From Tistrella mobilis KA081020-065 (lineage in GTDB: Bacteria; Pseudomonadota; Alphaproteobacteria; Tistrellales; Tistrellaceae): a stretch of 64,000 nt of DNA. Position numbers and translations under genes: made by a program. The DNA is taken from the NCBI RefSeq assembly GCF_000264455.2, contig NC_017956.1, positions 1,843,501-1,907,500 on the forward strand, written 5' to 3'. Below the pieces are notes generated by a model. That model searched no databases. It was not told the DNA's origin and saw nothing but the letters and a program-made list of their open reading frames with translations. Numbering within the stretch: the first letter of the stretch is position 1; each line of letters begins with the position of its first letter. Positions 36,676 to 47,698 of the stretch are shown here, piece after piece.

Positions 36676-38052
36676 TCAGAAGAATTCGAGGCGGACAGAG
36701 AACAGTTTTTCAACCTTGCGGATACTGTCGGCCAGGGCGAAGAGCACGATCCGGTCGCGTGCCTTGATCACCGTATCGCCGTCGGGAGCGATGACCTTGC
36801 CCTCGCGCACCACGGCGCCGATGATCACCCCCTGCGGCAGGCCGGTCTCCCGAAGCGGACGCCCGACCAGCGGTGACGTCTCCAGCGCATCGGCCTCGAT
36901 GATCTCGCCGCCGCCATCCTGAAGGCTGTAGACGGCATGGATGCGGCCACGCCGGACATGCTGCAGGATCCGCGACACCGTCACGGCCCGCGGATTGATC
37001 ACCACATCGACGCCCAGCGAGCTGATCAGCGGCGGGTAGGTCGGATTGTTGACCAGCGCCATAGCCCGCTTGCAGCCCATGCGCTTGGCCAGCAGGGCCG
37101 AGAGGATGTTGGATTCGTCGTCATTGGTCACGGTGACGATCGTCTCGGCGCCGCCGGTATTGGCGTCTCCCAGCAGGTCCGGGTCGAGCCCGCTGCCCGA
37201 AAGCACCAGGCTGTGGGTCAGCTGATCCGCGATCCGTTCCGCCCGATGGCGATCGGCTTCGATCAGCTTGATGTTCAGCCGCGGCTGCAGCTTTTCAAGC
37301 TGCGAGACCAGGAACAGGCCGATATTGCCGCCACCGACCACGATGATCCGGCGCGCTTCGCGTTCCTCGAAGCCGAAGATCGCCATTGCCCGCGGCACGT
37401 GGTCCCGATCCGCGACGAAATAGATCTGGTCGCCGGCGATGATCTGATCGCGCGGGGTGGGCACGATCATCCGGTCCCCCCGGATGATGGACACGATCCG
37501 GAGCGTGAGATCCGGGAACAGTTCGGTCAGCTGAGAGAGGGGCGTGTTGACCACCGGACACGAGGCTTCCGCCTTCAGACTGACCAGATAGACCCGATCA
37601 CCGGCGAAGGGAATGACGTCGGTCGCCCCCGGCACCTTCAGCCGCCGCCCGATTGCCCGTGCCACTTCCAGTTCAGGCGAGATGATCACGTCGATCGGCA
37701 GGTTCTCGCGGCTGAACAGATCGGCCCACATCGGCTGCAGATAGCCCTGATGGCGGACGCGCGCGATCTTGGTCGGGACGTTGAACAGCGCATGCGCCAC
37801 CTGACAGGCGACCATGTTGACCTCGTCTGAGGCCGTGACCGCGATCAGCATGTCGGCATCGGCCGCCCCCGCCTGCTCCAGCACGTCGGGATGCGAGGCG
37901 TAGCCGATCAACCCCTTGATCTCGAGCGATTCGGAAAGCTTGCGGATCAGGTCTTCCGACTGGTCGATGACGGTGATGTCGTTCTCTTCGCGCACCAACG
38001 AGCGTGCGATGTTGTGCCCCACCTGGCCGGCGCCGCAGATGATGACCTTCAT
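36676..38052 (-). CDS. trkA: Trk potassium uptake regulatory protein TrkA
   Basis: 458 residues with two tandem RCK units. NAD-binding loops are IICGAGQVGHNIARSLV at the N-terminus and IIVVGGGNIGLFLVSQL near residue 232; each is followed by a TrkA_C domain (the last ends VIKARDRIVLFAL). It gates the Trk potassium channel from the cytoplasm. Lies 33 nt after ntrX, as in many alphaproteobacteria. Confidence 0.96.
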   Translation of the reverse strand: MKVIICGAGQVGHNIARSLVREENDITVIDQSEDLIRKLSESLEIKGLIGYASHPDVLEQAGAADADMLIAVTASDEVNMVACQVAHALFNVPTKIARVRHQGYLQPMWADLFSRENLPIDVIISPELEVARAIGRRLKVPGATDVIPFAGDRVYLVSLKAEASCPVVNTPLSQLTELFPDLTLRIVSIIRGDRMIVPTPRDQIIAGDQIYFVADRDHVPRAMAIFGFEEREARRIIVVGGGNIGLFLVSQLEKLQPRLNIKLIEADRHRAERIADQLTHSLVLSGSGLDPDLLGDANTGGAETIVTVTNDDESNILSALLAKRMGCKRAMALVNNPTYPPLISSLGVDVVINPRAVTVSRILQHVRRGRIHAVYSLQDGGGEIIEADALETSPLVGRPLRETGLPQGVIIGAVVREGKVIAPDGDTVIKARDRIVLFALADSIRKVEKLFSVRLEFF

Positions 38053-38085
38053 GTGGCCCTGCCCTTTCGACGATCTGCCAGCGGG

Positions 38086-39471
38086 TTACGACGACGTGTT
38101 GATGCCGAGGCTTTTGAGCTTGCGGTGCAGCGCCGAGCGCTCCATGCCCACAAAGCTCGCCGTTCGCGACACATTACCGTTGAAGCGGGCGACCTGGGCC
38201 TTCAGGTAATTGCGCTCAAAAACCTCGCGCGCGTCGCGCAACGGCAGGCCCATGATCTCGCCATCTTCAGACGGGTTGACCAGGACTGGTGCCCCTGCAC
38301 CCAGCTCGGGCGGCAACATCTCGGCACGGATCTCGGTCTGGCCGTCGCCAGGCGCCATGATCAGCAGCCACTCGATAACGTTGCGCAACTGACGCACGTT
38401 GCCGGGCCACTCTCCGGCCTGAAGCACGGCCAGCGCATCCGCCCCCAGGCTGCGCGGCGGCAGACCCGACATCGCCGCTGCCCGCGCCATGAAATGCCGC
38501 GCCAGTTCGGGGATGTCGTCCCGCCGTTCTTTCAGGCTGGGTACCCTGAGCGGCACGACGTTCAGGCGGTAGAACAGATCCTCGCGGAAACGCCCCGACT
38601 GGATCTCGCTCGCAAGATCGCGGTTGGTGGCCGCCACCACCCGCACATCGACCTCGATCGGCCGCTCGCCGCCAAGCCGGGTGAAGCGCTGTTCGTGCAG
38701 GGCACGCACCACCTTGCCCTGGGTCTCCATCGGCAGGTCCGAGACCTCATCGAGGAACAGAGTACCGGAATGGGCCTGTTCGAACAGGCCGAGCTTGCGC
38801 GGCGTGTCGGGACCAAGCGCCCCCGGCTCCGCGCCGAACAGCTCCGCCTCCACGCGATCTGGCGTCATGATGGCGCAGTTCAGCACCACGAATGGCGCAT
38901 CGGCCCGGCGCGAATGGGTATGGATCCGCCGCGCGGCCACCTCCTTGCCCGCACCGGCCGGGCCGGTCACCAGCACGCGGCTGTTGGTCGGCGCCACCCG
39001 CTCGATCGTGTGCCGCAGCTGACGCACCGCCGCCGAAGTGCCGATCAGCTCGGCATCGCCGCCGGTGCGCTTCTTCAGGTCGGCCACTTCGCGGCGCAAC
39101 TTTGCATGCTCGATGGCATTGCGCACCACCAGCAGCAGGCGATCGGATTTGAACGGCTTCTCGATGAAATCATAAGCACCTTCGCGGATGGCGGTGACCG
39201 CCGTCTCGATGGTGCCATGACCGCTGAACATCACCACCGGCAGGCCGGGATGGTCGCGCACGATTTCGGACAGGATGCCCATGCCGTCGAGCCGGCTGCC
39301 ATCGAGCCAGATGTCAAGCAGCACCATATCGGGCAGCCGGGCCGCGACCTCGGCCAGCGCCTCGTCGCTGTTGCGCGCCGTCCGGGCGGTATAGCCCTCG
39401 TCGCGGAGCAGTTCAGCGACCAGGTGCCGGATGTCGTCTTCGTCATCGACGATCAGAATGTCCGATGGCAT
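38086..39471 (-). CDS. ntrX: Nitrogen response regulator NtrX
   Basis: 461 residues: receiver domain (ILIVDDEDDIRHLVAELL, phospho-acceptor in MVLLDIWLDG), AAA+ domain (Walker A VTGPAGAGKEVAARRIH, then GTLFLDEVSDLP) and a C-terminal Fis-type helix-turn-helix. The sigma-54 contact motif GAFTGA is absent: that position reads PGALGPD, as in other NtrX proteins that do not act as classic sigma-54 activators. Start ATG 39471; the ntrY stop is 4 nt upstream. Confidence 0.95.
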   Translation of the reverse strand: MPSDILIVDDEDDIRHLVAELLRDEGYTARTARNSDEALAEVAARLPDMVLLDIWLDGSRLDGMGILSEIVRDHPGLPVVMFSGHGTIETAVTAIREGAYDFIEKPFKSDRLLLVVRNAIEHAKLRREVADLKKRTGGDAELIGTSAAVRQLRHTIERVAPTNSRVLVTGPAGAGKEVAARRIHTHSRRADAPFVVLNCAIMTPDRVEAELFGAEPGALGPDTPRKLGLFEQAHSGTLFLDEVSDLPMETQGKVVRALHEQRFTRLGGERPIEVDVRVVAATNRDLASEIQSGRFREDLFYRLNVVPLRVPSLKERRDDIPELARHFMARAAAMSGLPPRSLGADALAVLQAGEWPGNVRQLRNVIEWLLIMAPGDGQTEIRAEMLPPELGAGAPVLVNPSEDGEIMGLPLRDAREVFERNYLKAQVARFNGNVSRTASFVGMERSALHRKLKSLGINTSS

Positions 39472-39475
39472 CGCG

Positions 39476-41923
39476 TCAGGGCCTTGTAGAACCAGAAGAG
39501 CTGTTGGGACCGTCCTGCCGTGGCGTGGAATGCCGGTTGTCTGACGCGGCCGCGCCGGGGACGGCACCCGGATCGGCCAGGGGCAGTTCCAGTGTCGCCA
39601 CCGCCCCGATGATACGCCCGTCGGCCGATCGACGGTCGTCGATCGACAGGCGGCCGCCGTGATCTTCCATGATCTTGCGGACGATGGCGAGGCCCAAACC
39701 CGTTCCCTTCGCCTTGGTGGTGACGTAAGGCTCGGTCAGTCGCCCGCGGAACGCCTCGGGCAGGCCCTTGCCGGCGTCTTCGACGGTGATCAGGGCCCGC
39801 CTCTCCCCCGCCTCCAGAACGATCCGGATCACCCGGCGCTCTTCGGGCAGATCCTTGACCGGCACCCCTTCGCCCTCGGCCACGACGTCAACCGCCTGAC
39901 CGGCATTGACCAGCAGATTGGTCAAGGCCTGCCCGAGCAGGCGCGCATCCGCCCGTACCATCACCGGACCGTCCGGCCGTTCCAGATCAAACTTCAGTTC
40001 GGGGCGTCCCATGCGCTGGGTGATCGAGGCTTCGCGCAGCAACGGCCCCAGATCAACATCGGCCATCACCGGCTGCGGCATGCGGGCGAAGGACGAGAAC
40101 TCGTTCACCATCCGTCCGATATCGCCGACCTGACGGATGATGGTCTCGGTGCAGGCGACGAATGTGTCGGGATCGGAGGTGATTTCCTTCAGATATTTCC
40201 GCTTCAGCCGCTCGGCCGACAGCTGGATCGGGGTCAGCGGGTTCTTGATCTCGTGGGCGATGCGACGTGCCACATCCGACCAGGCGGCCGTGCGCTGCGC
40301 CACCATCAATTCTGTGATGTCGTCGAAGGTCACCACCACGCCGACGGTTGCCGCCGCGCCGTCGCGGCCGCGCTGAACCACCAGATCGGCCGCCAGGCGC
40401 ACCATCAGATTGCGATGATTGCCGCCGGCAACCGCCTCGATCTGGGCCTGGACCACCCGATCCGGCCGTTCGGCCAGGCGGGCGAGCAACGGCTCCAGCG
40501 CCGGCAGAAGCTCGGTGACCGGCCGGTCCACTGCCTGATCGAAATCCACCCCCAGAAGGGCCAGAGCCGAACGATTGGCCAGATTGACCCGGTTTTCGGC
40601 ATCGAGACCGATAACACCCGCCGAGACGCCCTCCAGCACCTTCTCGGTGAAGCGGCGGCGGGTGTCGATCTGGCGATTGGCCGCCAGAAGTGCCTCGCGT
40701 TGCGCCGCCAACTGACGGGTCATGCGGTTGAAGGCCCGGGCCAGAATGCCGACCTCGTCATCCTCCCGCCCCTCCGGCACCTGCGCGGTCAGATCGCCGC
40801 CGCGCACCCGTTCCGCGGCGCCGACCAGCTGGCTGACCGGCCGGGCGATCGAGCGCGCGACCAGAAAGCCGATCCACACCGCCGCGAGCAGCAGAAGAAG
40901 TGCGATCAGCACGAACAGGCCGGTGAAGCTGAGCTGTATACCCGACCGGCGGGTATCCGCCTCTTCGTATTGCGAGACCGCCCGGTTCACCTGCTCCATA
41001 TGGTCGAGCACGGTGCTGTCGACGAACCGCCCCACATACAGGAAAACGTCCCCCAGGCTCGGCACCTGGACCAGCGCCCGTACCCGATCGTCCTGGCGGT
41101 CGGTCAGCAGCACCACCTCGCCCCGCCGCGCCTCGTCCAGCAGCGGCTGCGGCACGGTGGCGAATTCCAGGCTGAAGCTCAGTTCCGTGCGGGCAAGAAT
41201 GCGGCCATCGCCGCGGAAGACCATCGCCTCGGGCAGATTGCGAAGCGCCGCCTGGATCTCGATCAACCGCTGAAGCCGGCCATTGGCATCAAAGGTGGTC
41301 AGGGCCTCGCGGTCGATGTCGCCCGCCATGGCGATGACATCCGCTCGGATGGTGCGCTGATGCTCCAGCAGATAGGCCTGGGCCACCTCGCGCGACTGGC
41401 TGAGCGCCGTGCGGACCCGCTCGTTGAACCAGGTCTGCACGCCGAAATCGAAGAAGAGCGCCGAGAACACCATCACGACGATCGCGGGCAGCGCCGCCAC
41501 CAGCGCGAACAGCGTCACCAGCCTCAGTTGCAGCCGCGAGGCGGTCGACTGCCGGCGCCGTTGCAGCCAAAGCCGGACCAGCCCATGGGCCAGCATGCCG
41601 ACCAGCAGCAGCAGCAGGGCCAGATCGATGTTCAGCAGAATGAACACCGTGCCGGCATCGGCCCGGGCCTCGGTCCCCCAGTTGTTGCCGAAGAACGAAA
41701 GCCCCGTCAGCGCCAGATAGGTCGCAACACCAGCACCCAGCGCCGCAATCAGCAGGGCGATCGTGAAGATCCGGCCGGGACGGATGCGGGCCACGAGCAC
41801 GGCCATGCGGCGGCCGAAATTGCCGGCAATGCGACCGGCAACCCGCTGGTGCCGCATCTCGGGCGCCCGCGACGGTTGCGGCCGTTCCTCCTGCACGCCC
41901 TCCCCGGCGGATCCGGTGGTCAT
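39476..41923 (-). CDS. ntrY: Nitrogen-sensing histidine kinase NtrY
   Basis: 815 residues: several N-terminal membrane helices (to about residue 160), a periplasmic loop, another helix ([20 protein letters not shown]), HAMP, PAS and the kinase core. The phospho-histidine is in [26 protein letters not shown] and the ATP site includes [10 protein letters not shown] and [12 protein letters not shown]. It phosphorylates NtrX. The start overlaps the ntrC stop by 4 nt, so both pairs are on one transcript. Confidence 0.96.
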   Translation of the reverse strand: MTTGSAGEGVQEERPQPSRAPEMRHQRVAGRIAGNFGRRMAVLVARIRPGRIFTIALLIAALGAGVATYLALTGLSFFGNNWGTEARADAGTVFILLNIDLALLLLLVGMLAHGLVRLWLQRRRQSTASRLQLRLVTLFALVAALPAIVVMVFSALFFDFGVQTWFNERVRTALSQSREVAQAYLLEHQRTIRADVIAMAGDIDREALTTFDANGRLQRLIEIQAALRNLPEAMVFRGDGRILARTELSFSLEFATVPQPLLDEARRGEVVLLTDRQDDRVRALVQVPSLGDVFLYVGRFVDSTVLDHMEQVNRAVSQYEEADTRRSGIQLSFTGLFVLIALLLLLAAVWIGFLVARSIARPVSQLVGAAERVRGGDLTAQVPEGREDDEVGILARAFNRMTRQLAAQREALLAANRQIDTRRRFTEKVLEGVSAGVIGLDAENRVNLANRSALALLGVDFDQAVDRPVTELLPALEPLLARLAERPDRVVQAQIEAVAGGNHRNLMVRLAADLVVQRGRDGAAATVGVVVTFDDITELMVAQRTAAWSDVARRIAHEIKNPLTPIQLSAERLKRKYLKEITSDPDTFVACTETIIRQVGDIGRMVNEFSSFARMPQPVMADVDLGPLLREASITQRMGRPELKFDLERPDGPVMVRADARLLGQALTNLLVNAGQAVDVVAEGEGVPVKDLPEERRVIRIVLEAGERRALITVEDAGKGLPEAFRGRLTEPYVTTKAKGTGLGLAIVRKIMEDHGGRLSIDDRRSADGRIIGAVATLELPLADPGAVPGAAASDNRHSTPRQDGPNSSSGSTRP

Positions 41924-43404
41924 CTGCCGGCCACGCTGCCGCCGATGCGGGTCGGCTCACCCCCGCGGGTGACCTCGATCGACAGATCGCGGATCTTCTT
42001 GCGCAGGGTGTTGCGGTTCAGCCCCAGCACCTGGGCCGCCTTGATCTGATTGCCGCGGGTTGCGACCAGGGTACGCTCGATCAGCGGCCGCTCGACCTCG
42101 CGCAGAATCCGATCATAGAGACCTGCCGGCGGCAGGCCGTCATCATGGGCATCGAAATACTCGGCGAGATGGAAATCGATCGCCTCACCCAGGCTGCCGC
42201 CGCGGCGCCGGTCGTCATCCGCCGGCATCGGCTCGGCGAACTCGCCCTCGATATCGGGGCGATAGATCACGTCCTCCGCCGACAGCGCCGCCAGGCGACG
42301 CATCAGATTCTCAAGCTCGCGGACATTGCCGGGCCAGTGATAGGCGGTCAGCACCTCGATCGCATCGGCCGACAGGGTCTTGAGCGGCAGGCCCTGATCG
42401 CAGGCGAGCTTCAGGAAATGCCGGGCCAGATCCGCGATGTCTTCCCGCCGCTCGCGCAGCGGCGGCAGGCGCACAGGCACCACGTTCAGGCGATAGAACA
42501 GATCCTCGCGGAACAGGCCCTGCTGGATCAGCTGGCGAAGGTCACGATGGGTCGCCGCGATGATCCGAACGTCCGCCCGGATAGGCGTGCGCCCGCCGAC
42601 GGTTGTGAATTCGCCTTCCTGAAGCACGCGCAACAGCCGTGTCTGGGCATCCAGCGGCATGTCGCCGATCTCGTCCAGAAACAGCGTACCACCCTGGGCC
42701 TGTTCGAACCGGCCGGTCTTGCGCTGGGCAGCACCGGTGAAGGCGCCCTTCTCGTGGCCGAACATCTCGGATTCGATCAGGTCGCGCGGGATGGCCGCCA
42801 TGTTGATCGCCACGAACGGCCCGCCGCGACGCTTGCCGTAATCATGCAGCGCCCGCGCCACCAGCTCCTTGCCGGTGCCGCTTTCGCCGGTGATCATCAC
42901 CGTCAGATCGGTGCCCATGATCCGGGCCATGACCCGGTAGACTTCCTGCATCGACGGCGAACGGCCGACCAGCGGCATCTCTTCTTCGGCCTGCGGCTGA
43001 CCGCGCTGATCCAGCGCCGGCGGCGGTGCATCGCCCCGCCGGGTGTTGAGCGCCCGCTGCACGATGCGGAGAAGTTCGTTCAGATCGAAGGGCTTGGGGA
43101 GATATTCAAAGGCCCCGCGTTCGGTCGCCTTGACCGCGGTCAGCAGCGTCTTCTGTGCGGTCATCACGATGACCGGCAGGTTGGGGCGCAGGCGCTTGAT
43201 CCGGGGCAACAGGTCGAGCGCGTTCTCATCGGGCATCACCACATCGGTGATCACCAGATCGCCGTCGCCGTCCTCGACCATCCGCCACAGCGAGGCGGCG
43301 GTGCCGGTGGTGCGCACCGTATGCCCGGCCCGGCTGAGTGCCTGATGCAGAACGGTACAGATGCTGCGGTCGTCATCGGCGACCAGGATGGTTGCGGGCT
43401 CCAT
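41920..43404 (-). CDS. ntrC: Nitrogen regulation response regulator NtrC (sigma-54 activator)
   Basis: 494 residues. Receiver ([18 protein letters not shown], acceptor Asp in [12 protein letters not shown]), AAA+ domain with [18 protein letters not shown], an intact [21 protein letters not shown] loop that remodels sigma-54 polymerase, [13 protein letters not shown], and a Fis-type DNA-binding end ([18 protein letters not shown]). It activates nitrogen-assimilation promoters when phosphorylated by NtrB; the urt promoter at 61047 is a likely target. 16 nt separate it from ntrB. Confidence 0.97.
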   Translation of the reverse strand: MEPATILVADDDRSICTVLHQALSRAGHTVRTTGTAASLWRMVEDGDGDLVITDVVMPDENALDLLPRIKRLRPNLPVIVMTAQKTLLTAVKATERGAFEYLPKPFDLNELLRIVQRALNTRRGDAPPPALDQRGQPQAEEEMPLVGRSPSMQEVYRVMARIMGTDLTVMITGESGTGKELVARALHDYGKRRGGPFVAINMAAIPRDLIESEMFGHEKGAFTGAAQRKTGRFEQAQGGTLFLDEIGDMPLDAQTRLLRVLQEGEFTTVGGRTPIRADVRIIAATHRDLRQLIQQGLFREDLFYRLNVVPVRLPPLRERREDIADLARHFLKLACDQGLPLKTLSADAIEVLTAYHWPGNVRELENLMRRLAALSAEDVIYRPDIEGEFAEPMPADDDRRRGGSLGEAIDFHLAEYFDAHDDGLPPAGLYDRILREVERPLIERTLVATRGNQIKAAQVLGLNRNTLRKKIRDLSIEVTRGGEPTRIGGSVAGR

Positions 43405-43420
43405 CGCGTCCGTCGTTCCT

Positions 43421-44716
43421 TCAGGCCTTGGGGTTGTACATGGGCAGCATCACCTTGAACACGGTGCGCCGGGGGCGGCTGTCGACCTCGATCACCCCGC
43501 CATGATCGTTGACCGCCTTGGCGACCAGCGACAGGCCGAGGCCGGTACCCGAGGGTTTGGTGGTCACGAAAGGATCGAACAGATTGGCCCGGATATCCTC
43601 GGGCACGCCCTGGCCGTTATCCTGCACCGTCACCACCAGCGGCAGGTCCAGCCGGTCACGGCTGCCCGGCACCTGGACACGCAAACCATGCTGGAAGGCG
43701 GTGGTGAGCGTGATTTCTCCGCCCTCTTCCGGAACGGCTTCGGCGGCGTTCTTCACCAGGTTCAGGAAGATCTGCACCAGCATGTCGTGATGGCCGTAGA
43801 CCGGCGGCAGCGAGGGGTCGTACTGCTCGATGAACCGGACATGGCTCGCGAAACCGTTCTGGGCCAGGCGGCGGACATGTTCCAGCACCACGTGGATGTT
43901 TACCGGCTCCCGCTCGATCGGTCGGCCGTCGGAAAACTGCTCCATCCGGCCGATCAGGTTCACGATCCGATCGGCCTCCTTGCAGATCAGCTGGGTGAGC
44001 ATGCGGTCGCCCTCGGCGACATTGTACTCCAGCAGCTGTGCGGCACCGCGGATGCCCGAAAGCGGGTTCTTGATCTCGTGGGCCAGCGCCATGGCCATGC
44101 CGGTGATCGATCGGGCGGCGCCCCGATGGGTCAGTTGCCGGTCGATCTTATGGGCCATCGACCGCTCGATCAGCGACAGCAGCACCGCGGGGGCACCCTG
44201 ATCAGGCAGCGGGGCCACCTGCGCATCGACCAGCCGACTGCCGGTCCGCGGCCCGTCGATCACGATGTCGTATTCGTTCAGGCTGGATCCGCCATGCAGG
44301 AAGCATTTGCGGATGATGTCCATCAGCGGGCTGTCATAGCGGATGAACTCGGTCAGCGCCGAGCCGATCAGCACCGAGATGCCGGTGCCGAAAAACTGCT
44401 CCGCAGCCGGATTGCCATAGAGGATCCGGTCGTCATTGGCCACCACCAGAACCGGGTGCGGCAAGGCGTCGAGAATCGCATCGCCCGGGACGGACGATTT
44501 GGAGGGCCGGCGTTTCCGGCCGAAGCTGGTCAGAGCCATGGTCTGGGCCAGACCTTTCCACATGCGCTGGCGGGGGCTGCCGACGGGGTCCTGGCCCCCG
44601 TCCGCGGGCGTGGAGGGGCCGTCGTCCGCGGTCCCGTCCACATCACGGACGGGATCCTCGGGATCGGGGGTGTCGTGGTTAAGAAGATCGGGGTGCCGGA
44701 GGATGGGATCACTCAT
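43421..44716 (-). CDS. ntrB: Nitrogen regulation histidine kinase NtrB
   Basis: 431 residues, cytoplasmic: an N-terminal PAS region ([19 protein letters not shown]), the phospho-histidine motif [22 protein letters not shown], and an ATPase with [17 protein letters not shown] and [19 protein letters not shown]. With PII it sets NtrC phosphorylation by nitrogen status. The first ~60 residues are acidic and variable. Start overlaps the dusB stop by 4 nt. Confidence 0.96.
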   Translation of the reverse strand: MSDPILRHPDLLNHDTPDPEDPVRDVDGTADDGPSTPADGGQDPVGSPRQRMWKGLAQTMALTSFGRKRRPSKSSVPGDAILDALPHPVLVVANDDRILYGNPAAEQFFGTGISVLIGSALTEFIRYDSPLMDIIRKCFLHGGSSLNEYDIVIDGPRTGSRLVDAQVAPLPDQGAPAVLLSLIERSMAHKIDRQLTHRGAARSITGMAMALAHEIKNPLSGIRGAAQLLEYNVAEGDRMLTQLICKEADRIVNLIGRMEQFSDGRPIEREPVNIHVVLEHVRRLAQNGFASHVRFIEQYDPSLPPVYGHHDMLVQIFLNLVKNAAEAVPEEGGEITLTTAFQHGLRVQVPGSRDRLDLPLVVTVQDNGQGVPEDIRANLFDPFVTTKPSGTGLGLSLVAKAVNDHGGVIEVDSRPRRTVFKVMLPMYNPKA

Positions 44717-45711
44717 GCGGCCACTCCGAAATCTGCCGGAAGATCGCCCAGCGCAAGGCGATCGAGCACGGCACGTACGTCGTCCGGCTGCTCGGCACGG
44801 ACAAGATGGTCGCGTATCGCCCGGCCGGCGCCGGCAACGGTCGCATAGGCGTCGAGATGCTTGCGCACCACCCGGCGGCCATGGGCCTCGCCGTAGTGGT
44901 CGAGTGCCAGATCATAATGCGCCCGGGCAAGCGACCAGATGGCAGCCGTGTCCGGCATGGCGACGCTACGCCCCGCCAGCCCCGCCATCACCATTGCCGG
45001 CAGCCACGGACGCCCCAGAGTGGCGCGTCCGATCATCACCCCGTCCGCACCGGTTCGATCCAGAAGCCGCCGCGCATCGGCAGGGCTTGCAACGTCACCA
45101 TTGGCGATCAGGGGCACGCGAACCCGCCGCCGCACTGCCGCGATGCCCGCGGGATCGGCCGAACCTTTGTAGAACTGGGCGCGCGTTCGGCCGTGCACGG
45201 TGATCATCGCGACTCCGATCTGTTCAAGCCGTGCAGCCAGATCGGGCGCCGAGAGTTCACCTTCGGCCCAGCCCAGCCGCATCTTGACCGTGACGGGCAC
45301 CGGGCCGGCCGCACGGATCACGGCCCGAACGATGGCCTCGGCACGGTCGGGTTCGCGCATCAATGCGGCGCCGCAGGCGCCACTGGTCACCTTCTTTGCC
45401 GGACAGCCCATGTTGATATCGATCCAGGCCGCCCCCGCCTCGACAGCCTTCTCCGCCGCCTCGGCCATCACCTCGGGGTCGCGCCCCGCCAGCTGGACCG
45501 CGACCGGCCCCGGCTCACCCGCCAGGTCGATCATCGACAGGGTGCGACGGCACCCCTCGACCAGGGTGCCGCCGGCGATCATCTCGGACACCGTCGCCGA
45601 CACGTCGAAGCGCCGCACCATCGTCCGAAACGGACGGTCGGTCACACCGGCCATGGGTGCCAGCAGCACCGGAGGTGCAGCTCTGTCGGGTGAGAAAAGC
45701 CGATCGATCAT
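44713..45711 (-). CDS. dusB: tRNA-dihydrouridine synthase (NifR3/DusB)
   Basis: 332 residues. APMAGVTDRPFR, DINMGCPAKKV, VKMRLGW and ITVHGRTRAQFYKG, then GDGVMIGR-type GADGVMIGRATLGRPW, are the Dus signatures (FMN binding and the catalytic cysteine in MGCPAKK-VTSGACGAAL). It reduces uridines in tRNA D-loops. ATG 45711 has AGGA 6 nt upstream; ATG 45726 is possible, longer frames are not protein-like. First gene of the ntr operon. Confidence 0.95.
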   Translation of the reverse strand: MIDRLFSPDRAAPPVLLAPMAGVTDRPFRTMVRRFDVSATVSEMIAGGTLVEGCRRTLSMIDLAGEPGPVAVQLAGRDPEVMAEAAEKAVEAGAAWIDINMGCPAKKVTSGACGAALMREPDRAEAIVRAVIRAAGPVPVTVKMRLGWAEGELSAPDLAARLEQIGVAMITVHGRTRAQFYKGSADPAGIAAVRRRVRVPLIANGDVASPADARRLLDRTGADGVMIGRATLGRPWLPAMVMAGLAGRSVAMPDTAAIWSLARAHYDLALDHYGEAHGRRVVRKHLDAYATVAGAGRAIRDHLVRAEQPDDVRAVLDRLALGDLPADFGVAA

Positions 45712-45898
45712 CGGGTTCCTGGTCATGGGCTGGGCAATTGCCCGAGCTGAGTGCATAAAGTTTAGGCGAAGTGTATTGAGCCGGCCCGCGCGGTGCAAGC
45801 GTCGGCCGCGCTTGCAACCATCGGCCGACCCCGGTATCGAAGGACACTGCGGTGTTTCGAAGCCCCACCCCGCCCTGCCCGACCAGGAGATGCGCCAG

Positions 45899-47158
45899 AT
45901 GACCCCGACCCGGCCGCAGCCATCCGACGATGCCGTCGGCGACGCTCCGCCGCGTGGCCGCGCGGCGGCACTCATCGTCGCGGCCGGACGCGGCCGGCGG
46001 TTCGGCGGCGGTGTTCCCAAGCAGTATCAGGCCCTTGGGGGCCGCGCCCTGCTCGCCCACGCCGCCGCAGCCTTTCTTGCCCACCCGCGGATCGATCTCG
46101 TCCAGGTCGTGATCGGGCCGGATGACCGGGACCTGCACGACCGGGCGTTGGCAGGGCTGGAGGTGGCGCCGCCGGTCATCGGCGGCGCGGAGCGACAGGA
46201 TTCGGTGCGCCTCGGCCTGGAAGCACTGGCGGCGCGTGGTGACATCGATTTCGTGCTGGTTCACGACGCCGCCCGCCCCTTCCTGCCGGCCGGGATGATC
46301 GACAGGGTCCTGAATGCCCTGGGTGACGCGCCGGCAGCCCTGCCGGCACTCGCCGTCACCGACACGCTGAAGCGGGGCGAGGCGATGACGGTCGCCGGGA
46401 CCGTGTCGCGCGACGGCCTCTGGCGGGCGCAAACCCCTCAAGGGGCACGGCTCGACCTGCTGCTTGCGGCTCATCGCGCCGCGGCCGGACACACGCTGCC
46501 CCGCGCGCTGACCGATGATGCGGCCGTGATGGAGGCGGCCGGCCATGCCGTCCGGCTGGTCGACGGCGACGAAGCCGCCTTCAAGATCACCACGACCGCG
46601 GATATGGACAGGGCCCGGCAGTTGCTGGCGCGGCGCGGTCAGACGGCCACCCTGCTCCCGGCCACCGGCAGCGGCTTCGATGTCCACGCTTTCGCCCCCG
46701 GCGACCATGTCTGGCTCTGCGGTGTTCCTGTGCCGCATGATCAGGGGCTGTCCGGGCATTCCGATGCGGATGTCGCCCTGCATGCGTTGACCGATGCGGT
46801 GCTGGGTGCCATCGCCGCCGATGATATCGGCCGTCATTTTCCGCCGACGGATGCCCGCTGGCGCGGCGCTTCGTCCGACCGGTTCCTGATCCACGCCCTG
46901 GCCCTGATGGGCGCGATGGGCGGCCGGCTGGTGCATTGTGACGTGACCATCATCGGCGAGCGACCGAAGGTCGGTCCTCATCGCGAGGCGATGCGCCGCC
47001 GCCTTGCCGAATTGACCGGACTGCCGCCCGCACGGATCGGGGTCAAGGCCACCACCACCGAGCAGCTGGGCTTCACGGGCCGCCGCGAGGGACTGGCGGC
47101 CATGGCGACCGCCACGGTGCTGCTCCCCGATCTCTCCGCTCCGGAGCCGGTGGTTTGA
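45899..47158 (+). CDS. ispDF: Bifunctional IspD/IspF (isoprenoid MEP pathway)
   Basis: 419 residues, a natural fusion. The IspD half (1-~250) has ALIVAAGRGRRFGGGVPKQYQALGG, VLVHDAARPFL and RAQTPQGARLDLL; the IspF half has GSGFDVHAFAPGD, GLSGHSDADVALHALTDAVLGA and the late TTTEQLGFTGRREGLAA. It makes CDP-methylerythritol and methylerythritol cyclodiphosphate. AGGAGA lies 8 nt before ATG 45899. The fusion is characteristic of many alphaproteobacteria. Overlaps pgpA by 4 nt. Confidence 0.97.
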   Translation: MTPTRPQPSDDAVGDAPPRGRAAALIVAAGRGRRFGGGVPKQYQALGGRALLAHAAAAFLAHPRIDLVQVVIGPDDRDLHDRALAGLEVAPPVIGGAERQDSVRLGLEALAARGDIDFVLVHDAARPFLPAGMIDRVLNALGDAPAALPALAVTDTLKRGEAMTVAGTVSRDGLWRAQTPQGARLDLLLAAHRAAAGHTLPRALTDDAAVMEAAGHAVRLVDGDEAAFKITTTADMDRARQLLARRGQTATLLPATGSGFDVHAFAPGDHVWLCGVPVPHDQGLSGHSDADVALHALTDAVLGAIAADDIGRHFPPTDARWRGASSDRFLIHALALMGAMGGRLVHCDVTIIGERPKVGPHREAMRRRLAELTGLPPARIGVKATTTEQLGFTGRREGLAAMATATVLLPDLSAPEPVV

Positions 47159-47676
47159 GCCCCCGCCGCCATCGCGAGCATCTGCCGGCCCATCATCCGG
47201 CAGAGCTGATCGCGACCGTGCTCGGCAGCGGCAACGCCCCGCGCGCACCCGGCACCGTCGGCACCGTCGCCGCCCTGGCCATCGGCATCCCGGTCGCCTG
47301 GGCGGGCGGTGCCCCGGCGCTGCTGATCGGTGCCCTGCTTGCGGTCATCGCCGGCTGGTGGGCCATCCGCCTGGTCACCGCTCATGACGGGGTCCACGAC
47401 CCCGGACGCGTGGTCATCGACGAACTGGCCGGCCTCTGGATTACGCTGGCAGCACTGGCCCCTCTCGGGCGGCTCGGCGACTGGCACTGGTGGCTTGCGG
47501 CCTTCATCGCTTTCCGTGCCTTCGACATCGCCAAACCCTTTCCGGTAGGATGGGCCGACCGCCATGTCCGCGGCGCACTGGGCGTGATCCTCGACGACCT
47601 GATCGCCGGGGTCTACGCCATTCTGTTGCTCGTCGCTTTGGCCTCCGGCCTCGACATGGCCGGCATTGCCCTTTGA
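47155..47676 (+). CDS. pgpA: Phosphatidylglycerophosphatase A
   Basis: 173 residues with four hydrophobic segments. GSGNAPRAPGTVGTVAAL and DPGRVVIDELAGLWITL are the PgpA motifs. It dephosphorylates phosphatidylglycerophosphate at the inner membrane. The start is a TTG at 47155 that overlaps the ispDF stop (TTGA), so translation is probably coupled. Confidence 0.93.
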   Translation: MSPRRHREHLPAHHPAELIATVLGSGNAPRAPGTVGTVAALAIGIPVAWAGGAPALLIGALLAVIAGWWAIRLVTAHDGVHDPGRVVIDELAGLWITLAALAPLGRLGDWHWWLAAFIAFRAFDIAKPFPVGWADRHVRGALGVILDDLIAGVYAILLLVALASGLDMAGIAL

Positions 47677-47698
47677 TCGCACGCCGGAGCACCTGCCT

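Noticed and set aside
39659-42049. Plus-strand open frame of 796 codons over ntrY
   Set aside because: Antisense to the clearly conserved ntrY kinase; no family features, repetitive His/Arg/Gln composition.
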